Assembly (NCBI GenBank): GCA_022432975.1
Contig: CM039516.1
Location: 29,218,051 to 29,282,050, forward strand
DNA from: Begonia masoniana
Taxonomy: Eukaryota > Streptophyta > Magnoliopsida > Cucurbitales > Begoniaceae
Direction: 5' to 3'
Length of the DNA: 64,000 nucleotides
Position 1 is the first letter of the stretch. Each line of letters begins with the position of its first letter. Made by a program: the position numbers and the translations under genes. Positions 34,399 to 45,134 of the stretch are shown here, one piece after another. A model generated the notes under the pieces. It saw nothing but the letters and a program-made list of their open reading frames with translations. It had not been told where the DNA came from and did no database searches.

Positions 34399-35958
34399 AT
34401 GGCAACTCAGGCGCACGAAAATATGTGAATGGCAACATCAGGGCACGAACATATGTAATAATGGCAACTCAGGGCACGAAAATATGTAAATGGCAACTCA
34501 GGGCACGAAAATATGTAAATGGCAACTCAGGGCACGAAAATATGTAAATGGCAACTCAGGGCACGAAAATATGTAAATGGCAACTCAGGGCACGAAAATA
34601 TGTAAATGGCAACTCAGGGCACGAAAATATGTAAATGGCAACTCAGGGCACGAAAATATGTAAATGGCAACTCAGGGCACGAAAATATGTAAATGGCAAC
34701 TCAGGGCACGAAAATATGTAAATGGCAACTCAGGGCACGAAAATATGTAAATGGCAACTCAGGGCACGAAAATATGTAAATGGCAACTCAGGGCACGAAA
34801 ATATGTAAATGGCAACTCAGGGCACGAAAATATGTAAATGGCAACTCAGGGCACGAAAATATGTAAATGGCAACTCAGGGCACGAAAATATGTAAATGGC
34901 AACTCAGGGCACGAAAATATGTAAATGGCAACTCAGGGCACGAAAATATGTAAATGGCAACTCAGGGCACGAAAATATGTAAATGGCAACTCAGGGCACG
35001 AAAATATGTAAATGGCAACTCAGGGCACGAAAATATGTAAATGGCAACTCAGGGCACGAAAATATGTAAATGGCAACTCAGGGCACGAAAATATGTAAAT
35101 GGCAACTCAGGGCACGAAAATATGTAAATGGCAACTCAGGGCACGAAAATATGTAAATGGCAACTCAGGGCACGAAAATATGTAAATGGCAACTCAGGGC
35201 ACGAAAATATGTAAATGGCAACTCAGGGCACGAAAATATGTAAATGGCAACTCAGGGCACGAAAATATGTAAATGGCAACTCAGGGCACGAAAATATGTA
35301 AATGGCAACTCAGGGCACGAAAATATGTAAATGGCAACTCAGGGCACGAAAATATGTAAATGGCAACTCAGGGCACGAAAATATGTAAATGGCAACTCAG
35401 GGCACGAAAATATGTAAATGGCAACTCAGGGCACGAAAATATGTAAATGGCAACTCAGGGCACGAAAATATGTAAATGGCAACTCAGGGCACGAAAATAT
35501 GTAAATGGCAACTCAGGGCACGAAAATATGTAAATGGCAACTCAGGGCACGAAAATATGTAAATGGCAACTCAGGGCACGAAAATATGTAAATGGCAACT
35601 CAGGGCACGAAAATATGTAAATGGCAACTCAGGGCACGAAAATATGTAAATGGCAACTCAGGGCACGAAAATATGTAAATGGCAACTCAGGGCACGAAAA
35701 TATGTAAATGGCAACTCAGGGCACGAAAATATGTAAATGGCAACTCAGGGCACGAAAATATGTAAATGGCAACTCAGGGCACGAAAATATGTAAATGGCA
35801 ACTCAGGGCACGAAAATATGTAAATGGCAACTCAGGGCACGAAAATATGTAAATGGCAACTCAGGGCACGAAAATATGTAAATGGCAACTCAGGGCACGA
35901 AAATATGTAAATGGCAACTCAGGGCACGAAAATATGTAAATGGCAACTCAGGGCACGA
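34399..35958. repeat. 29-bp minisatellite, 54 units, in the B 5' LTR
   Basis: Units begin ATGGCAACTCAGGGCACG and end ATATGTAA. The first two units (34399, 34429) are variant; from 34461 the period is exactly 29 for 51 steps to 35940, and I saw no substitution. The last unit is partial. Each unit shifts frame, so no long protein results. The 3' LTR has five units at 43036-43167. Confidence 0.98.
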
Positions 35959-36668
35959 ATGAAAGACCATGCATTATGTATACTCATGTTTTAGTGCACC
36001 TCCTTACTAAGCATTAGGCTTAATGTGTTTATCGTATGATGTAGGTGACGAAAACGAAGGTGAGGAACTTCCTCCTGATGATCAGACATAGGTGGTCGAT
36101 GGGCGGAGCTCGTGGTGTCGGGATGTGTTTTGGCTAGGCATGATGACCCGTGGGTTTACTACGAGCATTTTGTGGTAAATAGGTGTGATTGGATCGATTT
36201 TGGATGATGATTTTAGGACGTATAGATAGGTTAAATATTTTGGTAATTGTATAGTGGAAGTAGGCTTGGAGTAGATTTGTTTAGAATGATTGGAGAAACG
36301 TTATTGTCTTGGGAATATTTTATAGAATTTCTGCTTTTATGTTTAGCGTTGATGTTATGAATTAGATTTGATGATATTTGATGATTGTAGGTATTTTAGG
36401 TTGTATGGATTAGCTCAGTTTTTAGAGTGATCCACGCGGTTTATTTTTATGAAGTTTAACCGCGTTTTAAACGAGTTATGAGTTGGTTTTGAGTGATCGG
36501 TGGAGTGGGGATTTAGTGAGAGTAGTAGCGTTGGTACGTTGATGTGTTGTTATGTTATGTAATTGAATGAAGTGGTGATGGTGTGGGATGAAATTGATGA
36601 ATGGAGTGAGTGTGGTGTGCAAGGGTGATGGAGTGTCGAAGGAAAGAAACGAAGGAAGAAAAGAAAAG

Positions 36669-36912
36669 GAAACAGAAGGTTTTGGGATCGAACGCCTAAG
36701 GTCTTGCGTTCGGTCGCAGGCAAAAAAAAAAGGAAATAGAAGGTTTTGGGATCGAACGCCTAAGGTCTTGCGTTCGGTCGCAGGCAAAAAAAAAAGGAAA
36801 CATAAGGTTTTGGGATCGAACGCCTAAGGTCTTGCGTTCGATCGCAGGCAAAAAAAAAAAGAAACAGAAGGTTTTGGGATCGAACGCCTAAGGTCTTGCG
36901 TTCGAACGCAGA
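36669..36912. repeat. Four 64-bp hairpin repeats near the B 5' LTR end
   Basis: Each unit contains GATCGAACGC, a 10-base spacer CTAAGGTCTT, and GCGTTCGRTC: a stem-loop with up to 10 paired bases, separated by poly-A runs. It ends about 115 bp before the LTR end and 120 bp before the primer site. The 3' LTR has the same four copies at 43981-44225. Confidence 0.95.
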
Positions 36913-37030
36913 ACGTGAAAAATATAGAAAAAAAAAAAAAATTCTACATGAACTATTCGAGGGATCAAAGTTAGGATTACGTCATGGCTTGGCCGTGGCG
37001 GCCCTGACCGGGTTGGGGTCGTCACAGTTA

Positions 37031-37042
37031 TGGTATCAGAGA
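37031..37042 (+). promoter_or_regulatory. Primer-binding site of element B
   Basis: TGGTATCAGAGA, four bases after the LTR end at 37026; initiator-Met tRNA type. Confidence 0.93.
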
Positions 37043-37188
37043 GATTGAGTTTTAAAAGCGATTCTGAGGATTGCCTGCCAAACACACCGCCGCACGGGAA
37101 CTTTCCATCGACTGTAAGTGTTTAAGTTTAAGTATGATTCCTAGATATTTATATTGTTGTATTGTCTAATGTGCTTAGGAAAGAGAAA

Positions 37189-38109
37189 ATGCCGAGAGCA
37201 CCCAGACAAGATGATGAGATCCCTAATAGCCATTTAATGGAAATAGTGCGTCAACAGTCCGAACAAATAGGAATCTTACTCAACAGGGATGGAAACGGTG
37301 GTGGACAGGGTAGCAATTCCTGTGAACTAAGTGGGGAGAGGTTCAGACGGTTAAGGCCCCCAACTTTTGACGGACAGTCCTCGGATCCTACTAGTGCTGA
37401 AGAGTGGATCCGCAAAATTGAAAGTATGTTCGCTTATGCGAAAATAGAGGAAGCGGACAAGGTAACATGTGCTGTGTTCAACCTGGAGAAGGATGCCATG
37501 TTCCGGTGGGATACAGTGAGGGCTACTACTGATGTGGGAGTTATGACGTGGCAGAGATTCAAAACAGTGTTCTATGACAAGTACTTCAACCGTGCCCTCC
37601 GGGCCAACAAGAAGGCAGAGTTTTCTCAGCTACGCCAGACAGGATCCGTGGCCGAGTACGTACGCAGGTTTGAGTCATTGTCCAGATACGCGGGTATGAT
37701 GGTCAGTGATGAGGAAGATAAAATATACCAGTTTGTTCAAGGTTTGAAATTGGAGATTTTGAAGGGGGTGAAGACGGCAGAAGTTGAAGATATGCCGTAT
37801 CATCGAGTTGTAGCTAAGGCCCTTGAGCTTGATGACATTGAAATGAAACTGCAACGACAAAGAGAAGTGCCGAGGAGGTTTATTAGAGAAGTGCAGCCAC
37901 AGCAGAACCGAGGTTGGCAGCCACAACCACAACCACAACGTGGTGTCAAACGGCGAATGAGACGCCTAGAGCTCAAGACAAGGGCAAACGCCCGCAAGGG
38001 GCACCACTGGCTCCTTTGTGCTCTATCTGTCAGAAATATCATCAGGGCGATTGTAAGTTATATACGGGCCGATGCTTTAGGTGTGATAAGGTGGGACATA
38101 AGGCCGTAG
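37189..38109 (+). CDS. Gag of element B (capsid part), frame ends early
   Basis: The start is placed at [10 protein letters not shown] (37189) because the other copies have MPRNPRQ or MSRRPGR at this point; nine codons upstream are also open. Residues about 60-215 hold the Ty3 capsid core: [39 protein letters not shown] and [20 protein letters not shown]. It makes the particle shell in intact relatives. After RGVKR (about 37955) the frame loses Gag similarity and runs 50 meaningless codons to a stop at 38109; the zinc knuckle lies in another frame. A splice-like CTTAG lies just before the start. Confidence 0.85.
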   Translation: MPRAPRQDDEIPNSHLMEIVRQQSEQIGILLNRDGNGGGQGSNSCELSGERFRRLRPPTFDGQSSDPTSAEEWIRKIESMFAYAKIEEADKVTCAVFNLEKDAMFRWDTVRATTDVGVMTWQRFKTVFYDKYFNRALRANKKAEFSQLRQTGSVAEYVRRFESLSRYAGMMVSDEEDKIYQFVQGLKLEILKGVKTAEVEDMPYHRVVAKALELDDIEMKLQRQREVPRRFIREVQPQQNRGWQPQPQPQRGVKRRMRRLELKTRANARKGHHWLLCALSVRNIIRAIVSYIRADALGVIRWDIRP

Positions 38110-41100
38110 ATTGTCCTGGATCGGCCAAGAGACCCCCGGGTGGTCCTCCTAGGATATTTGCTCTTATTGAAGATGAAGAAGCTACTCAGCCTTCTGTTGT
38201 TTCAGGTATTGTTCTGGTTTGTGGACATTCAGCTCACGTTTTAATTGACACGGGGGCAACCCACTCATTTATAGCACAGTATTATGTATCTAAGTGGAAA
38301 CTACATTCCGCCCCAGCTGATCGCAATTATAGTGTTATGTTGCCCTCCGGGGAGCTTTTACATTCCGACCAAGCAATACAGGGAGAGGTTATATCTATTG
38401 GTGGTCGGCAGCTTTATGCGAACCTGATTGTCATATGTATGAAGGGGTACGATGTAATCTTGGGCATGGATTGGTTGTTTTGGCATTATGCCACAATCAA
38501 TTGCCGGTCGGGTGTGGTAGATTTTAGACTCCCAGGTGGAGAGGATTATTCCTTTCGAGCAACCCTCCGTTCGAGTAGGATGCCTCTAGTAACGTCGATG
38601 TGTGCCTTGTACTCTGTAAAACCTAGATGTTTCAGTTTTGTAGCGAGTATAGTGGATGTGAGAATGCAAGATGAATTAAAGCTATGTGACATTTCGACAG
38701 TTGACAACCTTAAGGAAGTGTTCTTAGACGAGTTGCCTAGCTTATCTGTGAATGCCTTATATTTGATGAAGCATGGATGTTTTGGATTTATGGCAAGCGT
38801 TGAGGAAGTGAACAAGAAAAATGAATTGAAGATATGTGATATTCCAGTAGTTAAGGACTTTACAGAAGTATTTCTGGACGAGTTGCCCGGCTTGCCTCCA
38901 GATCGAGAAATAGAGTTCACTATTGAAATTATTCCTGGTTCCGCGCCAGTGTCCAAGAATCCATATAGAATGGCACCGGTTGAACTGAAGGAGTTGTACG
39001 TCCAGCTGAAAGAGCTAACGGACAAAGGTTTTGTACGGCCGAGCATTTCTCCTTGGGGCGCTCCGGTCTTGTTCGTAAAGAAGAAAGATGGTTCCTTGAG
39101 AATGTGCGTGGATTACCGAGAGCTGAACAAATTAACCATCAAAAATAAGTATCCACTACCGAGGATTGACGACCTGTTTGATCAGTTGCATGGGGCCAGT
39201 GTGTTCTCGAAGATTGATTTACGGTCAGGGTACCACCAATTGAAGATTAAGGCCGAGGATATACCAAAAACCGCTTTTAGAACGCGTTATGGGCACTATG
39301 AATTTAGAGTTATGTCCTTCGGTTTGACGAATGCCCCGGCAGCTTTTATGGACCTCATGAACAGAGTGTTTCGGGAGTTCTTGGATAAGTTTGTGATAGT
39401 GTTCATAGATGACATTCTGATCTATTCCCGAAATGACGAAGAACACGCGAAGCACTTAAGGGCAGTTTTGGATACCTTGAAACTGCACCAATTGTATGCT
39501 AAATTTTCCAAGTGCGGATTTTGGCTGAATCAGGTGAACTTCTTAGGCCATGTGATTTCGAAGGAAGGAGTTTCAGTAGATCCGGCTAAGGTTCAAGCCG
39601 TGAAGGAATGGCCTCAGCCGAGGAATGCGAGTGAAGTACGAAGTTTTATTGGCTTGGCTGGGTATTATCGGAAGTTTATTGAAGGGTTTTCAATTATAGC
39701 CAAACCCCTGACAAATTTAACTAAGAAGGGAGAGAAATACGTGTGGTCTAAGGCATGTGAGGAAAGTTTTCAGACCTTGAAGCAAAAGTTAACCACAGCG
39801 CCATTGTTGATTCTGCCCGTGGAGAATGGAACATTCAGTATCTATTGCGACGCATCCAAAGTAGGATTGGGGTGCGTACTAATGCAAGACGGAAGAGTAA
39901 TTGCCTACGCCTCGAGGCAATTGAAGACTTACGAACAAAACTATCCGACACATGACTTGGAATTGGCAGCGGTGGTATTTGCGTTGAAAGTATGGAGACA
40001 CTATCTTTATGGCCAAAAGTGTGAAGTGTTTTCAGACCATAAGAGTTTAAAGTATCTCTTTACGCAGAAAGATTTAAACATGAGGCAAAGGAGATGGTTG
40101 GAGTTTGTGAAGGATTACGACTTTGAAATCAAGTACCATCCTGGAAAGGCAAATACAGTGGCAGACGCATTATGTAGGATGCCTAAGACCAATGAGTCAG
40201 TCGTTTGCGGTATGCCAGCTTCATTGAGAAAGGAGATTCAGAGGCATGAACTCGAAGTAGTTTCAGAGCTTTTGGCCCTACTTGCTGACTTGACAATACG
40301 GCCTACTTTGTTGGACAAAATTAAGGAGGCTCAGCAGATGAATTCAGAAGAAAAAGAAGCTATTGTGACCAAGTTGACCGATGCACCTTCCGAATTCAGT
40401 TACTCGGAGGATGGCATTTTGAAATTTCGGGACCGTTGGTATGTTCCAAAGGATGAAGAGTTGAGGAAGTTGATTTTGGCAGAGGCACACTCATCATCGT
40501 TCTCATTGCATCCGGGTAACACCAAGATGTACCGAGATCTGAAGGTGCTTTATTGGTGGCCGAATATGAAGCGCGATGTGGCCAGTTATGTACAGTCCTG
40601 CCTTGTCTGCCAACAAGTTAAGGCAGAACATCAGAGGCCAGGTGGAATGTTACAACCTCTACCGATTCCCGAGTGGAAGTGGGATCATATTGCAATGGAC
40701 TTCGTAGTTGGTTTACCGAGGACAATAAAAGGACATGACAGTATATGGGTCGTAGTGGATAGATTGACAAAGACGGCTCATTTCCTTCCGGTAAAGATGA
40801 CTTACACGATGAATCAGTTTGCAGAATTGTATGTCCAGGAGATTACAAGATTGCACGGGGTTCCTGTGTCGATTGTTTCGGACCGCGATCCCAGATTTAC
40901 TTCGAGGTTTTGGAAGGGTTTACAAAGCGCTATGGGCACTAAGTTAACTTTTAGCACGGCATTCCAGCCACAGACTGATGGACAGTCTGAAAGGACGATT
41001 CAGATACTTGGGGATATGCTGAGAGCGTGCGTGCTAGAGTTTCAAGCATCTTGGAGCCGGTATTTACCATTGGTTGAATTTGCGTACAATAACAGTTATC

Positions 41101-41759
41101 AGTCCACGATTGGTATGACCCCGTACGAAGCACTGTATGGCAGAAAGTGTAAGTCGCCACTATATTGGGATGAAATGGGTGAAGCTAAATTGATTGGACC
41201 GAAACTTTTACAACAGCTATCTGAGAAGGTTGCTCTGATCAGACAAAGAATGGAAACTGCGCAGAGTTGCCAAAAGAGCTATGCAGATCGAAGGAGACAA
41301 GAATTGGAGTTTGTAGTTGGTGATGAAGTATTTTTAAAGGTTTCACCGTTCAAGGGCGTGGTTCGCTTTGGTAAGAGAGGGAAGTTGAATCCACGGTTTG
41401 TTGGACCATTCCCGATTACAGAGAGGATTGGAGCTACAGCTTACAAGCTTCAGTTGCCGTTGTTTATGGAGGGTGTTCATAATGTCTTCCATGTGTCGAT
41501 GTTGAGGAAATGTGTACGAGATCCGACACACGTGGTGGAACCAGTTAGTCTTGAGATACAGCCGACTTTAACTTATGAAGAGAAGCCAGTGCAAATTATG
41601 GAGTACGCTGTGAAAGTTTTACGCAATAAGTCAATCCCACTGGTTAAGGTGTTGTGGAGGAACCAAAACGTAGAGGAAGCGACGTGGGAGCGTCAACAGG
41701 ATATGATGGAGAAATATCCAGAATTGTTCAGGTACGAAATTTTGGGGACAAAATTCTAA
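37960..41759 (+). CDS. Pol of element B: knuckle, protease, RT, RNase H, integrase, chromodomain
   Basis: One 1281-codon frame opens at 37914, but meaningful coding starts near 37960 ([10 protein letters not shown]). Domains by residue from 37914: knuckle [14 protein letters not shown] 54-67; protease [10 protein letters not shown] about 110-119; a duplicated 50-residue linker 229-328; RT about 330-560 with FIDDILIYS near 497; RNase H about 620-740 ([12 protein letters not shown]); integrase zinc-binding part about 860-905 and D,D,E core with [15 protein letters not shown] and QSERTI near 928, 988 and 1024; chromodomain-type end [16 protein letters not shown] near 1237. No internal stop, all catalytic motifs present. 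Expression would need a frame change from gag. Confidence 0.95.
38598..38897 (+). repeat. Two imperfect 150-bp coding repeats in B pol
   Basis: Units 38598-38747 and 38748-38897 encode 50-residue copies sharing the patterns ALY..K..CF.F.AS and then EVFLDELP. They lie between protease and RT. Elements C1 and F show no sign of two copies. Confidence 0.9.
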
Positions 41760-41761
41760 AT

Positions 41762-41774
41762 AAGGAGGGTAGGA
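41762..41774 (+). promoter_or_regulatory. Polypurine tract of element B
   Basis: AAGGAGGGTAGGA, two bases after the pol stop region and flush with the 3' LTR TG. Confidence 0.93.
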
Positions 41775-44337
41775 TGTAACACCCGAGTTTTCAGGTTTTC
41801 GCTCCGAGGGTATTTTTGTAAATAAGAAATATAGGTCCGTCTAACGAGCAAGAGGTGTTATTAGTCTCCTAGGGATTTACGGGAATTTTTAGACGAATAA
41901 GTAAATTTTTAGAAAACCCATATCGATAGTGTAACGTTAGAGTTCCGTTTTTAGCCCTATAGTGTTTTAATTTATAAAAATAGTAAACAAGGTCCAATTT
42001 GCGAACGGTTAGTCTCGTTAGAACCCTAAGAATAAGTTGGAATATTTGGAGGAATAAGGGAGTTTTGGAGAAACCAAACCGATACACGAATTGTGAATGG
42101 AGTAAGGAAATTAAACTAAGGGCAAAATAGTAATTTAGGAAATCAAAATTTAAATAAAAGCAAAAAACACCCCCCCCCCCTCCATTCATTTTCCAGATCG
42201 TGAACTTTGCCCCCCTTTTGGCGATTTCTTCCTCCCTTTTCACGGTGTTTCTTCATCACCCATCTAACGTCCCGTTTCTCTTCGATTTTCTTCTCCAAAT
42301 CAACGCTTTAGGTACGTTCTACGCTTTGGCATAGTTTAGTTGATGTTTTAGGGTTGGTTTTGATTTAGGGTTTTGTGAGAAATTTCCGGATTTCGTTAGA
42401 AATCGATAGGATTACTAGATTATTGTCCATTGATGTTACTTTCGTTGTTATTTAGGAAGATTGAGTGGATTAATGGTGTTTGGGTGAATGTTAGAGTTGA
42501 TTTTTGGTTGTTGAAGGTTGTAAATCTTCATTTATGGAGTTTGGAAGTTTGTGAGCACCACGTGCTCGACGAAATGCCCGAATGAAGTGAATAAGAGTTT
42601 TAGGAAAAATTGTCCTAGCTCGGGGTTTCGTTTAGTCTTGATTTTTATAACATAGGATCGATACTAATAATGTGTTATGAATATGCCTTAGGTAACCCAA
42701 GTTCTCAAAGGACGGTGCTCGGCATAGCTAGGACTCCAGGTAAGTGGTGTTAGGTTTCCGGCTCTTAAAGCCCTACATTATATCGATGTTAGGAATTAAT
42801 GTCTTAATGATGTTTTCACGATTTTGGGGCTCTAAGGAGTCGGGTAGCCTAGGGTGCTTCCTATTTTCGATCGGATAGGTTCGTTTATGTATGTTAAGAA
42901 ATGATTGATGATTGTTTGGAGCACTTTTTCATGCATCATGTTTTCTCATTTAAGATTTAATGAAATGTTCTTGCATGCACGTTTTCAAGTAATGTTAAGT
43001 AATGATGAAGGGTGAGTAGGGCACAGGGCACGTGAATGGCAACTCAGGGCACGAAAATATGTGAATGGCAACTCAGGGCACGAAAATATGTAAATGGCAA
43101 CTCAGGGCACGAAAATATGTAAATGGCAACTCAGGGCACGAAAATATGTAAATGGCAACTCAGGGCAAGTGTTTGGTCTACTGGGTAGACGGGTGTGCCT
43201 GTGCCTACTCATGCCTAATGATATATATGTATATGTTATGTAAAGAAAATAAACGAAAAATGAATATGTTTTGAAAGACCATGCATTATGTATACTCATG
43301 TTTTAGTGCACCTCCTTACTAAGCATTAGGCTTAATGTGTTTATCGTATGATGTAGGTGACGAAAACGAAGGTGAGGAACTTCCTCCTGATGATCAGACA
43401 TAGGTGGTCGATGGGCGGAGCTCGTGGCGTCGGGATGTGTTTTGGCTAGGCATGATGACCCGTGGGTTTACTCCGAGCATTTTGTGGTAAATAGGTGTGA
43501 TTGGATCGATTTTGGATGATGATTTTAGGACATATAGATAGGTTAAATATTTTGGTAATTGTATAGTGGAAGTAGGCTTGGAGTAGATTTGTTTAGAATG
43601 ATTGGAGAAACGTTATTGTCTTGGGAATATTTTATAGAATTTCTGCTTTTATGTTTAGCGTTGATGTTATGAATTAGATTTGATGATATTTGATGATTGT
43701 AGGTATTTTAGGTTGTATGGATTAGCTCAGTTTTTAGAGTGATCCACGCGGTTTATTTTTATGAAGTTTAACCGCGTTTTAAACGAGTTATGAGTTGGTT
43801 TTGAGTGATCGGTGGAGTGGGGATTTAGTGAGAGTAGTAGCGTTGGTACGTTGATGTGTTGTTATGTTATGTAATTGAATGAAGTGGTGATGGTGTGGGA
43901 TGAAATTGATGAATGGAGTGAGTGTGGTGTGCAAGGGTGATGGAGTTTCGAAGGAAAGAAACGAAGGAAGAAAAGAAAAGGAAACAGAAGGTTTTGGGAT
44001 CGAACGCCTAAGGTCTTGCGTTCGGTCGCAGGCAAAAAAAAAAAGGAAACAGAAGGTTTTGGGATCGAACGCCTAAGGTCTTGCGTTCGGTCGCAGGCAA
44101 AAAAAAAAGGAAACATAAGGTTTTGGGATCGAACGCCTAAGGTCTTGCGTTCGATCGCAGGCAAAAAAAAAAAGAAACAGAAGGTTTTGGGATCGAACGC
44201 CTAAGGTCTTGCGTTCGAACGCAGAACGTGAAAAATATAAAAAAAAAAAAAATTCTACATGAACTATTCGAGGGATCAAAGTTAAGATTACGTCATGGCT
44301 TGGCCGTGGCGGCCCTGATCGGGTTGGGGTCGTCACA
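41775..44337 (+). mobile_element. 3' LTR of element B (2563 bp)
   Basis: Same ends and landmarks as the 5' LTR (TATA-like at 42149-42160). It has only five 29-bp units (43036-43167) followed by about 100 bp (AAGTGTTTGGTCTACTGGG...) that the 5' LTR lacks. The four-copy hairpin repeat at 43981-44225 is unchanged. Confidence 0.95.
43036..43167. repeat. 29-bp minisatellite, five units, in the B 3' LTR
   Basis: Units start at 43036, 43065, 43094, 43123 and 43152 (the last one 16 bp). Same unit as 34399-35958. Confidence 0.97.
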
Positions 44338-44342
44338 ACATC

Positions 44343-45134
44343 TGGGATTCGCTCGAACCTAAAATCATAAAACATATCATTAATTTAAACTCCACTAAAT
44401 TCCATTCATCAAACTCTCAAGAGGAAACTAGTGGTTCACTCAAAACTCACAAAACTCAAAATTCCCTAATTTTGGTCAAAACCTCAATTTTGTGCAACTA
44501 ATACTATTCTTATCCGTTTTGGACGATTCAAGACTCTATAGATTCCTTAGAATGTCTACTTTCTAAAAGGTCAGGATTGTGGAACCAAATAACGCCATTG
44601 GTGTGGTCGTTTTTCACAAAAACCGATCTGCCCTACACACCTACAAAATTCCAGATTTTCAATTCTTGTCCAACATCACAGCATTCATCAATTCTGTCTT
44701 CTAATCATCCTAACACATCCAAAAATCTAGGAAAACTCCCTTCAAATTCTACAAAACCCTACTCTAAACTCTCTCAAAACTCAACACAACTCACTCCGTA
44801 ACTCTTCTTTCAACCTATTAACTAAACCCATAAGAAATTAAAGAGAAATCTTACCTAAGGTTGCAGAAATTGGCTGAGAAATCATCGGAGAGGGGTGCGC
44901 TTAGCAGACTGTCGAAGAGAAGAAGAGAAATGGTTTCTATTTCCTTTGGTTTCACGTAATTTGCCGTCCTTTCCTCTTCCTTCTCTTTTATCTAACAACA
45001 TAAAATTACTCTTATGCCCTTGCTCAATAAACCTTACACTTAACCATTAATTCACCCACTTTTCTTCCATTAAATTTACTCAAATAATTAATCGCATTCC
45101 TGACTAACGATCCGATAAATTGTCGGGTGCTACA
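44343..45134 (-). mobile_element. Outer part of the F LTR, right of element B
   Basis: Continues the LTR broken at 33138 and ends GTCGGGTGCTACA at 45134. On the minus strand this is the LTR start with U3, a CT-rich leader start and a donor-like TTAG/GTAAGA near 44858. Confidence 0.85.

Larger units (their letters stand above)
33139..37026 (+). mobile_element. 5' LTR of element B (3888 bp, array expanded)
   Basis: TGTAACACCCGAG to GGGGTCGTCACA. TATA-like TTTAAATAAAAG at 33513-33524, then a CT-rich exon-like block, donor TTTAG/GTACGT at 33674, acceptor CTTAG at 34053, putative exon 34054-34101, donor CCAG/GTAAGT at 34102, branch-like TTACTAAGCATTAGGCTTA (about 36004-36022) and acceptor GATGTAG/GTGACG at 36044. 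It is 1325 bp longer than the 3' LTR because of the 29-bp array, although it lacks about 100 bp just after the array that the 3' LTR keeps. Confidence 0.95.
33139..44337 (+). mobile_element. Element B: youngest, nearly complete Tekay-type Ty3 chromovirus
   Basis: LTRs at 33139-37026 and 41775-44337, primer site at 37031, gag, one long pol frame, PPT at 41762-41774, and ACATC duplications at 33134-33138 and 44338-44342. It inserted into the LTR of element F. LTR differences outside the repeat array number about 20-25 over some 2.45 kb by eye (about 1%), which points to an insertion within the last million years under usual plant rates. The only clear coding lesion is a frame break between gag and pol. 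Confidence 0.96.

Noticed and set aside
34399..35958. A CRISPR-like array because of strict periodicity
   Set aside because: There are no unique spacers; the whole 29-bp unit is repeated head to tail inside a plant LTR.
34399..35958. A repetitive protein encoded by ATG-starting 29-bp units
   Set aside because: 29 is not a multiple of three, and a stop occurs every 87 nt in each frame.
36476..36827. Frames across the four 64-bp repeats (and at 43862-44375)
   Set aside because: 64-bp periodicity and poly-A runs keep frames open by chance; the same occurs on both strands and in both LTRs.
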